A stretch of DNA of 9,517 bases from JAHFKM01 sp035655455 (lineage in GTDB: Archaea > Nanobdellota > Nanobdellia > SCGC-AAA011-G17 > GW2011-AR18), in assembly GCA_035655455.1 (NCBI GenBank), contig DASRUL010000035.1:1-9517 (forward strand), given 5' to 3'. Every line of letters begins with the position of its first letter. Position 1 is the first letter of the stretch. Shown one piece after another: positions 1 to 5,637 of the stretch. A program made the position numbers and the translations under genes. Below the pieces are notes generated by a model, which ran no database searches, was not told the DNA's origin, and worked only from the letters and a program-made list of their open reading frames with translations.

Positions 1-80
1 TATCTTTCAAACGCTTCATCTTCCTCTCTTCCCATTTCTGATTCGCCTTATACAATAAAATAGCCACGGGCAGATTTGAA

Positions 81-99
81 CTTGGCTATCGCTAAACAA
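81..99 (-). other. Non-canonical T-arm tRNA intron (53/54), 19 nt
   Basis: The T-stem strand GGCAG (plus 100-104) is separated from the loop TTCAAAT and 3' strand CTGCC by 19 nt. Removal restores a perfect 5-bp T-stem and a canonical 7-nt loop. Sequence alone leaves the exact junction ambiguous over a few bases. A relaxed BHB fixes it at 53/54: outer helix TTGA/TCAA, central helix CGGC/GCCA with one C-A mismatch, identical AGT bulges on both sides, and an inner UGUU/GAUA helix with wobble pairs. The central helix uses exon bases of the T-stem, so it must form before the mature T-stem. Confidence 0.78.
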
Positions 100-114
100 C
101 TGCCGTCAATGGCT

Positions 115-137
115 TTCTTTAGGAAAGCTTCTGCCTA
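115..137 (-). other. Canonical tRNA intron (37/38), 23 nt
   Basis: The intron lies just 3' of the anticodon in tRNA-Gln. A textbook bulge-helix-bulge is visible. The anticodon stem is followed by a 4-bp helix, exon CTTT with intron AAAG. The 3-nt bulges are GGT (5') and AAA (3'). An AGG/CCT inner helix closes a 10-nt loop. Cutting after the second base of each bulge removes exactly 23 nt and leaves the 7-nt loop CTTTGGA. The expected enzyme is archaeal tRNA splicing endonuclease. Confidence 0.87.
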
Positions 138-205
138 CCAAAGACCATTATCCTTGGCCGCTAGACGACGGGGCTATAATCTTTTCTATAAAGAAAAATC
201 ATTAA

Positions 206-215
206 CATTTAAAAC
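206..215 (-). promoter_or_regulatory. Putative TATA box for tRNA-Gln
   Basis: The minus strand reads GTTTTAAATG, centred about 36 nt upstream of the tRNA 5' end. With usual archaeal spacing (box about 26 nt before the start) transcription would begin near 185, giving a short 5' leader for RNase P to remove. A second AT-rich motif at 183-196 is only about 14 nt away, which is too close. Confidence 0.4.
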
Positions 216-224
216 TTCTGCTTT

Positions 225-377
225 TGTGGGCTCAGTAGAAAGTAGGTTTTCTTCCTCTTTTGAGTTCAACCTGGTGTTTTGTTAAAAACCGTAGTTCTGC
301 TCTGAAAAATTCTCTGAAGGCTTTTTTCCAATAAAATCAATCCCTTTAAAATAATTGAACTTTCTACTGAGCCCACA
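225..377. repeat. Inverted-repeat element, 19-bp perfect arms
   Basis: The left arm 225-243 (TGTGGGCTCAGTAGAAAGT) is the exact reverse complement of 359-377. The arms are separated by 115 nt of AT-rich sequence holding a small internal hairpin (273-290, GGT..TTTT / AAAA..ACC). No target-site duplication flanks the arms and no protein is encoded between them. It lies between the tRNA-Gln promoter and the TATA box of the large operon. It could fold as one long-stem RNA, be a MITE-like remnant, or act as a bidirectional barrier. No box C/D motifs or other ncRNA family signature were seen. Confidence 0.7.
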
Positions 378-387
378 CCAACCAAAC

Positions 388-396
388 ATTTATAAA
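388..396 (+). promoter_or_regulatory. TATA box of the RNase P-proteasome-exosome operon
   Basis: TTTATAAA lies in an A-rich context. The predicted start is near 418, giving a leader of about 50 nt before the ATG of rnp2. A GGAGAGG motif at 433-439 is too far (about 30 nt) from that ATG to be an ordinary ribosome binding site. No internal TATA box is obvious in the tightly spaced genes from psmA to rpoK. Confidence 0.65.
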
Positions 397-468
397 CAAA
401 CAGCATCTTCACAGCCTTGGAACGAAAAGAACGGAGAGGAACTTTATTAGTTCTTAACTTGTACCCAT

Positions 469-813
469 ATGAACAAAACGGCACCATTACTTCCAAGCCT
501 CAAAGAAAAACGACGATACCTTGTTTATGAAGCCCATTCAGAGGGCACCTTTTCTTTCAATGACGTTAAAGAGGCAATCCTTCAAGAAGCAGCAACGTTT
601 TTGGGGACACTCGGACTCGCAAAGGCAGGCCTTATCCTCCTCGACGACTGGAACAACAACAAAGGCATCATCAGAGTTGCAACAGCATCCCTTGATAATG
701 TTAAAGCAGCACTTTTCCTGATCAGAAACATTAATAAGAAAGAAGCTTTCATCAGCACGATAGGCGTTTCTGGAACTCTCTATAGAGCTAGAAACAAGTT
801 TATCGCACCCTAA
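469..813 (+). CDS. rnp2: RNase P protein component 2 (Pop5/Rpp14 family)
   Basis: A protein subunit of archaeal RNase P, which removes 5' leaders from pre-tRNAs. In characterised archaea Pop5 pairs with Rpp30 to activate the catalytic RNA. The 114-residue length is typical. Family landmarks: N-terminal LPSLKEKRRYLVYEA (about 9-23), the central LGTLGLAKAGLILLDD region, GIIRVATASLDNVKAALFLI (about 66-85), and C-terminal GVSGTLYRARNKF, matching the family GVSGT-x-xRAR ending. The start is the first ATG after an in-frame stop at 448-450; no good Shine-Dalgarno sequence lies near it. It is the first gene of the operon, 10 nt before psmA. The adjacent tRNA gene is a natural substrate class, but their proximity is probably coincidental. 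Confidence 0.9.
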   Translation: MNKTAPLLPSLKEKRRYLVYEAHSEGTFSFNDVKEAILQEAATFLGTLGLAKAGLILLDDWNNNKGIIRVATASLDNVKAALFLIRNINKKEAFISTIGVSGTLYRARNKFIAP

Positions 814-823
814 AGGAGGAACA

Positions 824-1549
824 ATGCAACCAACCATAAGCCACCAAATGATGGGCTACGACAGAAGTAGCACCATGTTCAGTCCAGACGGACGACTACT
901 ACAAGTAGAATACGCAAAAAAGGCAGTAAGACAGGGAACAACAAGCCTCGGCATCGTCTGCAAAGACGGCGTCGTGCTCTTAGCAGACAAAAGGGTTATT
1001 GAACCACTCATCATCCCAGATAGCATCGAAAAAGTCTTCCAAATAGATGACCACATCGGAGCAAGCGCGACAGGATACCTCATGGACGGAAGAGTCCTTA
1101 TCGAACGCGCACAACTCCTCGCACAACAAAACAAGGTTACCTACGACGCGCCCATCGATACACTAACCCTTGTCAAAGAAATCGCAAACATGAAGCAAGC
1201 CTTTACCCAATACGGTGGAGCACGACCATTCGGCGTCTCTATCCTCTTCGCAGGCGTCGACGATGAAGGGCCACAATTGTACATCACAGACGTCACTGGA
1301 ATTTATTTCAGATACAAAGCGACAGCATTAGGCGAGGCAGAAACCCAACTCAAAGAAATCCTCGAAAAAGACTACAGCGACGACCTCAATATAGAACAAG
1401 CGATCAAACTCGGCATCAACGCCATGAGAAAAGTCTTCGGCAAAGACTTCGACATTGAGCGCATTGATGGAGCTTACATAAAAACACAAGACAAGCTCTT
1501 CAAACGCCTTAGTAAGGAGTACTTACGAAAACTCAAAAAGGCAGCATAA
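824..1549 (+). CDS. psmA: 20S proteasome alpha subunit
   Basis: Forms the outer heptameric rings of the archaeal 20S proteasome. These gate substrate entry and dock the regulatory ATPase (PAN or a Cdc48-type unfoldase). The N-terminal gate and signature are clear: GYDRSSTMFSPDGRLLQVEYAKKAV (about 11-35). It is followed by GTTSLGI, the LLADKR strand and SIEK. The lysine of SIEK (about K70) aligns with the T. acidophilum K66 that receives HbYX C-termini of ATPases. Further conserved blocks are TQYGGARPFGVSILFAG and YKATALGEAE. The length of 241 aa is normal. Start: AAAGGAGG (813-820) lies just upstream of the ATG and the N-terminus aligns with other alpha subunits. No beta subunit is in the window, so it must be encoded elsewhere. 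Confidence 0.96.
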   Translation: MQPTISHQMMGYDRSSTMFSPDGRLLQVEYAKKAVRQGTTSLGIVCKDGVVLLADKRVIEPLIIPDSIEKVFQIDDHIGASATGYLMDGRVLIERAQLLAQQNKVTYDAPIDTLTLVKEIANMKQAFTQYGGARPFGVSILFAGVDDEGPQLYITDVTGIYFRYKATALGEAETQLKEILEKDYSDDLNIEQAIKLGINAMRKVFGKDFDIERIDGAYIKTQDKLFKRLSKEYLRKLKKAA

Positions 1550-1551
1550 TA

Positions 1552-2247
1552 ATGCCCAAAGAAAAAACAACTATAGCAAAACTCAAGAGAGGAAGCATGC
1601 ACTTCGAAGTCATCATTAACCCAGAAAAAGCAGTAGCATACAACCAAGGAAGAGCAAGCATTGAAGATGCGCTCTACACAGATACCATCTACCACGATGC
1701 AAAAAAAGGAACACGCGCCTCAGAACATGACATGCATCAACTCTTCGGAACCTCAGACCCCCACGAGGTAGCAAAAATCATCCTCAAAGAGGGGCATGTC
1801 CCACAAACAGAAGACATGATTAAAACACAAATCGACCAACGCAAACGACAACTCATCGACCTCATCCACCGCAGCGTCATTGACCCAAACACAGGAAGGC
1901 CACATCCACCGCAGCGTATTGAAACAGCGATGAATGACGCTAAGGTTCGCGTAGATCCCAACCAAATTCCAGAACGCCAATTACATGATGTTGTTCAGCA
2001 ACTCCGCGTTCACCTTCCCATGAAATTTGAAACAAGAGAACTCTTTATCAGAATACCGGTCAAATATGTCGGCAGAACATTATCCCACATCAAACAAGCA
2101 ACAAAAGTCCTCAAGGAATCTTGGGACAATGACGGAAGCTTACTCGCCACAGTTGAAGTGCCAGCAGGCATCCAAGAAGAACTCGAAGCCATGCTCAACT
2201 CCACAACAAAAGGAGAAGCAGAAATAAAAACACTCGGAGCAAAATAA
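1552..2247 (+). CDS. SBDS family ribosome maturation protein
   Basis: Archaeal orthologue of SBDS/Sdo1. In eukaryotes SBDS works with the GTPase EFL1 to release eIF6 from nascent large subunits; in archaea it is tied to 50S maturation and habitually linked to exosome genes. The 231 residues show the three-domain layout: an N-terminal FYSH domain (about 1-90, with FEVIINPEKAVAY and LFGTSDPHEVAKIILKEGHVP), a central helical domain (about 95-160, QRKRQLIDLIHRSVIDPNTG..HPPQRIETAM) and a C-terminal ferredoxin-like domain (about 165-231, HLPMKFETRELFIRIPVKY). The ATG begins 2 nt after the psmA stop, so translation is probably coupled. rrp4 starts 2 nt after this gene ends. Confidence 0.94.
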   Translation: MPKEKTTIAKLKRGSMHFEVIINPEKAVAYNQGRASIEDALYTDTIYHDAKKGTRASEHDMHQLFGTSDPHEVAKIILKEGHVPQTEDMIKTQIDQRKRQLIDLIHRSVIDPNTGRPHPPQRIETAMNDAKVRVDPNQIPERQLHDVVQQLRVHLPMKFETRELFIRIPVKYVGRTLSHIKQATKVLKESWDNDGSLLATVEVPAGIQEELEAMLNSTTKGEAEIKTLGAK

Positions 2248-2249
2248 CC

Positions 2250-2942
2250 ATGAGCATCCTCTTAATACAAGAAAAAACAATCGTCGTCCCAGGAGAAGAA
2301 CTCGCAGAGGGCATGGACTTCCTTCCAGGAACAGACGTTATCAGAGACGGAGAAAAACTCATCGCGACAAAAGTAGGCATCGTCACCATCAGCGGAAGAC
2401 TCATTAAACTTATCCCTCTCGCTGGAAAATACCTGCCCAAGAGAAATGACATCGTTATCGGCAAGGTCGTAGGTATGGGCTTCAGCGGATGGCGCGTCGA
2501 CATTGACTGGGCGTTCGAAGCAAACCTCGCCTTACGGGATGCGTCCACAGAATTTATCGAGAAAACAGCAGACCTCTCCCAATACTATGACTTTGAGGAC
2601 TGGATCGTGTGCCAAATCACAGCAGTCGCAGCAGGAGGACGCCTCATTGACCTCACTATGAAAGGACCAGGGTTACGCAAACTCGGTCCAGGAAGAATCA
2701 TCAAAGCCACACCAGCAAAAGTCCCAAGAATCATCGGAAAACAAGGAAGCATGATCACCCTTATCAAAGAAGCAACAGGAACCAAAATTTCCGTCGGACA
2801 AAACGGCATCGTCTGGCTCTCAGGAGAAGACTCCAGCCAAGAACTCCTCGCGCTCAAAGCCATAGAAAAAATAGAAGCAGAAAGCCATGTCTCAGGACTG
2901 ACAGATAGAATTAAAGCATTCCTCGAAGGAGCACATTCATGA
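2250..2942 (+). CDS. rrp4: Exosome RNA-binding cap subunit Rrp4
   Basis: Cap protein of the archaeal exosome. It sits on the Rrp41-Rrp42 hexamer and feeds RNA into the pore, favouring A-rich tails. Domains: an N-terminal beta domain with the VVPGEEL motif (about 12-18), an S1 domain (about 66-136, from DIVIGKVVGMGFSGWRVDI to LIDLTMKGPG) and a KH domain (about 150-210) with the GKQG loop at 163-166 in PRIIGKQGSMI. The length of 230 aa is normal. The KH domain distinguishes it from Csl4, which has a zinc ribbon. A GGAG at 2236-2239 precedes the ATG. Its TGA overlaps the ATG of rrp41 (ATGA), consistent with translational coupling and 1:1 production of partners. Confidence 0.95.
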   Translation: MSILLIQEKTIVVPGEELAEGMDFLPGTDVIRDGEKLIATKVGIVTISGRLIKLIPLAGKYLPKRNDIVIGKVVGMGFSGWRVDIDWAFEANLALRDASTEFIEKTADLSQYYDFEDWIVCQITAVAAGGRLIDLTMKGPGLRKLGPGRIIKATPAKVPRIIGKQGSMITLIKEATGTKISVGQNGIVWLSGEDSSQELLALKAIEKIEAESHVSGLTDRIKAFLEGAHS

Positions 2943-3643
2943 CTTATACCAAGAGATTCGACGGAAGACAACTAGACGAGCTCAGACCTATTGAAGCAAG
3001 AGTCGGCGTCGTCCCACGGGCAACAGGAAGCGCCCTCTTCAAGATAGGCAAAACCCACGCCATCGCAGCAGTCTATGGGCCACGAGAACTCTATCCACAA
3101 TTCCTCCAAGATCACCAGCGCGGCGTTCTTCGATGCAACTACAACATGCTCGCCTTCTCAGGAGCAGGAGAACGCGTCAGACCAGGACCAAGCAGACGCA
3201 GCAAAGAAATCTCCATGGTCATGGAAAAGGCGTTGTTTCCAGTATTAGACATGAGGGCTTTTCCCAGCACTGTCATCGATGTTTTTGTAGAACTCATCCA
3301 GACAGACGCAGGAACACGCTGCGCCGCAATCACCGCAGCATCACTCGCACTCGCAGACGCAGGCATTCCTATGAAAGACCTCATCAGCTCAGTCGCAGTC
3401 GGCAGAATTGGAAACGCTATTGTTCTTGACGTCACCAAGGAAGAAGAAGATTATGAAGAAGGTATGGCAGACATCCCCATAGCAATGTCCACACGCACAG
3501 GAGAAATCACTCTCCTTCAAGACGACGGACTACTCACCAAGGAAGAACTCATCAATGCCCTCGGACTCGCAAAAAAAGGATGCGAAGACATCAAACGCGT
3601 CCAAATCCAAGCACTCAAAAACAAGTACAAGGAGGAACCCTAA
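2939..3643 (+). CDS. rrp41: Exosome catalytic subunit Rrp41 (RNase PH family)
   Basis: The active phosphorolytic 3'-5' exoribonuclease subunit of the archaeal exosome; it alternates with Rrp42 in a hexamer. The RNase PH fold is evident: the opening FDGRQLDELRPIEA, ATGSALFKIGKTHAIAAVYGPRE, and the arginine-rich RPGPSRRSKE loop (about 81-90) that contributes RNA and phosphate contacts. QTDAGTRCAAITAASLALADAGIPM (about 121-145) follows. Candidate catalytic acidic residues are D171 and D178 in the DYEEGMADIPIA stretch; spacing differs by one residue from my recollection of the Sulfolobus enzyme. Start: ATG overlapping the rrp4 stop, with AAGGAG at 2926-2931. The last codons (AAG GAG GAA) provide the ribosome binding site for rrp42. 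Confidence 0.95.
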   Translation: MTYTKRFDGRQLDELRPIEARVGVVPRATGSALFKIGKTHAIAAVYGPRELYPQFLQDHQRGVLRCNYNMLAFSGAGERVRPGPSRRSKEISMVMEKALFPVLDMRAFPSTVIDVFVELIQTDAGTRCAAITAASLALADAGIPMKDLISSVAVGRIGNAIVLDVTKEEEDYEEGMADIPIAMSTRTGEITLLQDDGLLTKEELINALGLAKKGCEDIKRVQIQALKNKYKEEP

Positions 3644-4417
3644 ATGATAGACATCACCAAACAACACATCCTAACCACGCTCTCCAAAGGTAGCCGCGAA
3701 GACGAGCGAGCATTCACAGCATACAGACCAATCACCGTTGAATACGGCATCTCACCCAAGAGCGCGGAAGGCTCAGCACGCGTCACCATCGGAAAAACAG
3801 AAGTCGTTGTCGGTATCAAACTCGAAATCGCATCACCCTTCCCAGACAGACCAGACGAAGGCACCATCATCGTCAACGCAGAGCTTCTTCCCTTATCAAA
3901 CCCAGAATTCGAATCAGGACCACCAAGCGTCGAAGCAATTGAACTCTCAAGGGTCGTTGACAGAGCAATCAGAGAGGGAAAGGCGCTTGACTTCAAAAAA
4001 CTCTCCATCACCCCGGGAGAAAAGGCATGGATCGTTCTTATTGACATCTATCCTATCAACGACGACGGAAACCTCTTTGACGCGGCAGCACTCGGTAGCA
4101 TCGCAGCACTCAAAAACGCAAAATTCCCTAAAGTAGAAGATGACAAAATCTCTTATGGACATCTTACAAACCAATCTCTTCCTCTCGAACAACTTCCAAT
4201 CTCATGCACTGTTCTCAAGATCGGAGACAGCTTCCTCGTCGATCCCTTGAACTCGGAAGAAGGCCAGATGGACGCACGCCTCACCATAGGCTGCCTTGAG
4301 GATGGTAACATCTGCGCACTCCAAAAAGGAGGAAACGCGGGTCTCACTATCCAAGACGTGGAAAAAATGGTCGAGATCGCGCAAGAAAAAACCCAGGAAC
4401 TCAGGAGACACCTCTAA
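3644..4417 (+). CDS. rrp42: Exosome core subunit Rrp42 (RNase PH family)
   Basis: The non-catalytic RNase PH-fold partner of Rrp41; together they build the hexameric exosome ring and its RNA path. The 257 aa open with the family's SRxDxR-like SREDERAFTAYRPITVEYG (about 17-35). They continue with GSARVTIGKTEVVVGIKLEI (about 43-62), FPDRPDEGTIIVNAELLPL, the AIELSRVVDRAIREGKALD helix (about 98-116) and IVLIDIYPINDDGNLFDAA (about 130-148). The acidic catalytic pair of Rrp41 has no clear equivalent near ..DARLTIGC..GNICALQKGG, as expected. The ATG begins directly after the rrp41 stop and uses AAGGAGG inside the rrp41 3' end. rpoK follows 1 nt after its stop. Confidence 0.94.
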   Translation: MIDITKQHILTTLSKGSREDERAFTAYRPITVEYGISPKSAEGSARVTIGKTEVVVGIKLEIASPFPDRPDEGTIIVNAELLPLSNPEFESGPPSVEAIELSRVVDRAIREGKALDFKKLSITPGEKAWIVLIDIYPINDDGNLFDAAALGSIAALKNAKFPKVEDDKISYGHLTNQSLPLEQLPISCTVLKIGDSFLVDPLNSEEGQMDARLTIGCLEDGNICALQKGGNAGLTIQDVEKMVEIAQEKTQELRRHL

Positions 4418-4418
4418 T

Positions 4419-4622
4419 ATGGAACTCACCAAGTTTGAACGGGCGCGCCTCATCGGCGCACGCGCACTTCAGCTCGCTATGGGGGCGCCGCTCATCCTCA
4501 ACCTCAAAGAAAAAGATCTTGAAGAGATCAACCACAACCCCATCGAAATCGCAAAACTCGAACTTGAAAAAGGCGTTCTTCCCATCACTCTCAAGAGACC
4601 GATGCCCAAAAAAGTCGAGTAA
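4419..4622 (+). CDS. rpoK: RNA polymerase subunit K (Rpb6/omega homologue)
   Basis: A small assembly and stability subunit of archaeal RNA polymerase, homologous to eukaryotic Rpb6 and bacterial omega. The 67-residue protein shows the signature directly: LTKFERARLIGARALQLAMGAP (about 3-24), then PIEIAKLELEKGVLPITLKRP (about 42-62). The correct start is the ATG at 4419, with AGGAGA at 4403-4408 about 10 nt upstream. The reading frame is open to an ATG at 4296, but that would add 41 residues lying inside rrp42 and absent from this family. In many euryarchaea rpoK precedes eno and rps2; here the enolase-like gene follows and rps2 is displaced by about 1.8 kb. Confidence 0.94.
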   Translation: MELTKFERARLIGARALQLAMGAPLILNLKEKDLEEINHNPIEIAKLELEKGVLPITLKRPMPKKVE

Positions 4623-4631
4623 TTCTTTCCT

Positions 4632-5546
4632 ATGAAACTCAGGAATGTTTCCTACAAAAAACGTTTCCTCTTCTTCAAACCAACACTCACCATCGCCTCA
4701 GACGAAGGAGAAGCAAGCATCTTTTACGACCAGCAACCAGACCTTGAAGAACTCAATAATCTCATCAGAGACTTTTCCATTACCATACCAGAAGACTTCA
4801 CCACTCTTACTACCACTATCCAAGACAAAAAACTCGCACGCTGCCTTCAACTCGTCGCCTTTAACAGCCTTCGAAGGCCTTTCACCTTCTTTCACCAACA
4901 GCCAACCTCACTGCCAAGACCCATGCACGTCCTCCTCAAAAAGCCCAATGGCATAGAATTCCTCAGTCTGTCCCTTGACGCGACAAACTTCGACAAGGCA
5001 GCACTCGCGAACGAACAACTCTATGAAGCGGCAAAAAACATCAAAGACCTCGCCAGCAAGACAGAAGAGGCAATCCTCCAAGAACTCACAACATCCCTCA
5101 ACAACATCTCCCTCCACTTCGACTTCACTCTCCGCCTCGGCATTAATTTCGCTGGACAAGTTCCCACCCAAGAAACAGAACACCTCATTCAAACACACAA
5201 TCTCCTCTACGCAGAACAACCCTGCCAAACGCCAGAAGACTACAAACAGCTGACAGAAAAATTCAAACAAACAACCTTCATCTGCAGCCCAAGCCCAGCC
5301 TCCCCCTCAAACGCAGCACTTCTCTCTTTCACCACTATTCAAGACCTCGCAACAACTTGCAGCAAGCTCAAAGAACAAAAAATCAACATCTTCTATGAAC
5401 TTGCGAAAGGAGAAGAACACCTCGCAGTCAGCCTCGGCATCCCTATCGTTAAGATCCAACCAGAACAGCAAGCTACTGTCAGGGCACTCTCTAAAATCAA
5501 AACTCTTCTCAAAGAAACCATGCAATCAAGAGAGAACAACCTTTAA
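4632..5546 (+). CDS. Degenerate, probably inactive enolase-family protein
   Basis: An enolase homologue by alignment from memory and by position after rpoK, but 304 aa instead of about 410-430. Recognisable blocks: ARCLQLVAFNSL (about 69-80) for the NAILAVSLA helix; LPRPM..NGIEFLSLSLDATNFDKAAL (about 94-125) for LPVPM..IQEFMIMPVGAxxFxEAL; LYAEQPCQTPEDYKQLTEKF (about 192-211) for IEDPxxEDDWxxxxxLT; and a C-terminal LLSFTTIQDLATTCSKLKEQ..LAVSLGIPIVKIQ segment. Key residues are altered: the SGASTG loop and NGGxHA block are gone, the D of GLD..A(S)E reads GIN (170-172), IEDP reads AEQP (194-197), GDDL reads CSPS, and KxNQIGT and SHRSGET are not preserved. Glycolytic activity is therefore unlikely. 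It may have a structural or regulatory role, or be slowly decaying, although the frame is intact and codon use matches the operon. No strong ribosome site is seen; it starts 9 nt after rpoK. Confidence 0.82.
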   Translation: MKLRNVSYKKRFLFFKPTLTIASDEGEASIFYDQQPDLEELNNLIRDFSITIPEDFTTLTTTIQDKKLARCLQLVAFNSLRRPFTFFHQQPTSLPRPMHVLLKKPNGIEFLSLSLDATNFDKAALANEQLYEAAKNIKDLASKTEEAILQELTTSLNNISLHFDFTLRLGINFAGQVPTQETEHLIQTHNLLYAEQPCQTPEDYKQLTEKFKQTTFICSPSPASPSNAALLSFTTIQDLATTCSKLKEQKINIFYELAKGEEHLAVSLGIPIVKIQPEQQATVRALSKIKTLLKETMQSRENNL

Positions 5547-5553
5547 AAAAATA

Positions 5554-5637
5554 ATGACTTCACAGATTAAGAGGAAGAGCAGTATTGGAAGCGATAAGTA
5601 TATTAAAGAAAAGCTAAAAAGAAAGGAGTATGGCTAA
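5554..5637 (+). CDS. Possible 27-aa ORF upstream of and overlapping the next gene
   Basis: ATG..TAA frame encoding a very basic peptide (MTSQIKRKSS..KEYG). It starts 7 nt after the enolase-like stop and its TAA overlaps the ATG at 5630 by 8 nt (ATGGCTAA). It could be a real small protein, a coupling leader, or simply an open frame in A-rich spacer. No clear ribosome site precedes it. It also contains a TATA-like box, which argues that the region is promoter rather than coding. Confidence 0.25.
   Translation: MTSQIKRKSSIGSDKYIKEKLKRKEYG
5599..5606 (+). promoter_or_regulatory. Putative TATA box for the 5630 gene
   Basis: TATATTAA, centred near 5602. A start about 26 nt downstream would fall at 5628-5630, on the ATG itself. 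This suggests a leaderless message and would explain why GGAG (5625-5628) sits only 1 nt from the ATG, too close to act as a normal ribosome binding site. Confidence 0.5.

Larger units (their letters stand above)
61..175 (-). tRNA. tRNA-Gln(UUG) with two introns
   Basis: Decodes CAA (Gln). Read on the minus strand, the 115-nt gene gives a 73-nt cloverleaf after removing 23 and 19 nt. Acceptor: AGCCCCG with CGTGGCT, discriminator A, no encoded CCA. U8; D-stem GTCT/GGAT with G18G19 in the loop. Anticodon stem ATGGT/GCCAT and loop CTTTGGA, placing TTG after U33 (anticodon 139-141). Variable region TGAC (C48 can pair with G15). T-stem GGCAG/CTGCC with loop TTCAAAT. An A1-U72 pair is typical of archaeal tRNA-Gln, whereas tRNA-Glu begins G1-C72. 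Oddities: one C5-U68 mismatch in the acceptor stem, and an intron in the T-arm. Unspliced, the T-arm cannot form a normal 7-nt loop, so a plain tRNA search could miss the gene. The 69-aa plus-strand frame across this region is a chance frame. Confidence 0.88.

Noticed and set aside
1..55. Minus-strand open frames leaving the tRNA (TTG at 55, or an ATG-initiated frame) that run off the window edge
   Set aside because: At most 18 codons are visible, with no ribosome site or recognisable motif. A gene may start here, but frame and start cannot be decided.
76..285. Plus-strand 69-aa frame
   Set aside because: It overlaps the tRNA-Gln gene antisense and half of the inverted repeat, and has no protein features.
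225..377. Interpreting the inverted repeat as a box C/D or H/ACA guide RNA or as an insertion sequence
   Set aside because: No C box, D box or ACA arrangement, no transposase and no target-site duplication were found.
4296..4418. N-terminal extension of rpoK to an upstream ATG
   Set aside because: It lies inside rrp42 in another frame and is absent from RpoK proteins. The AGGAGA site supports the ATG at 4419.
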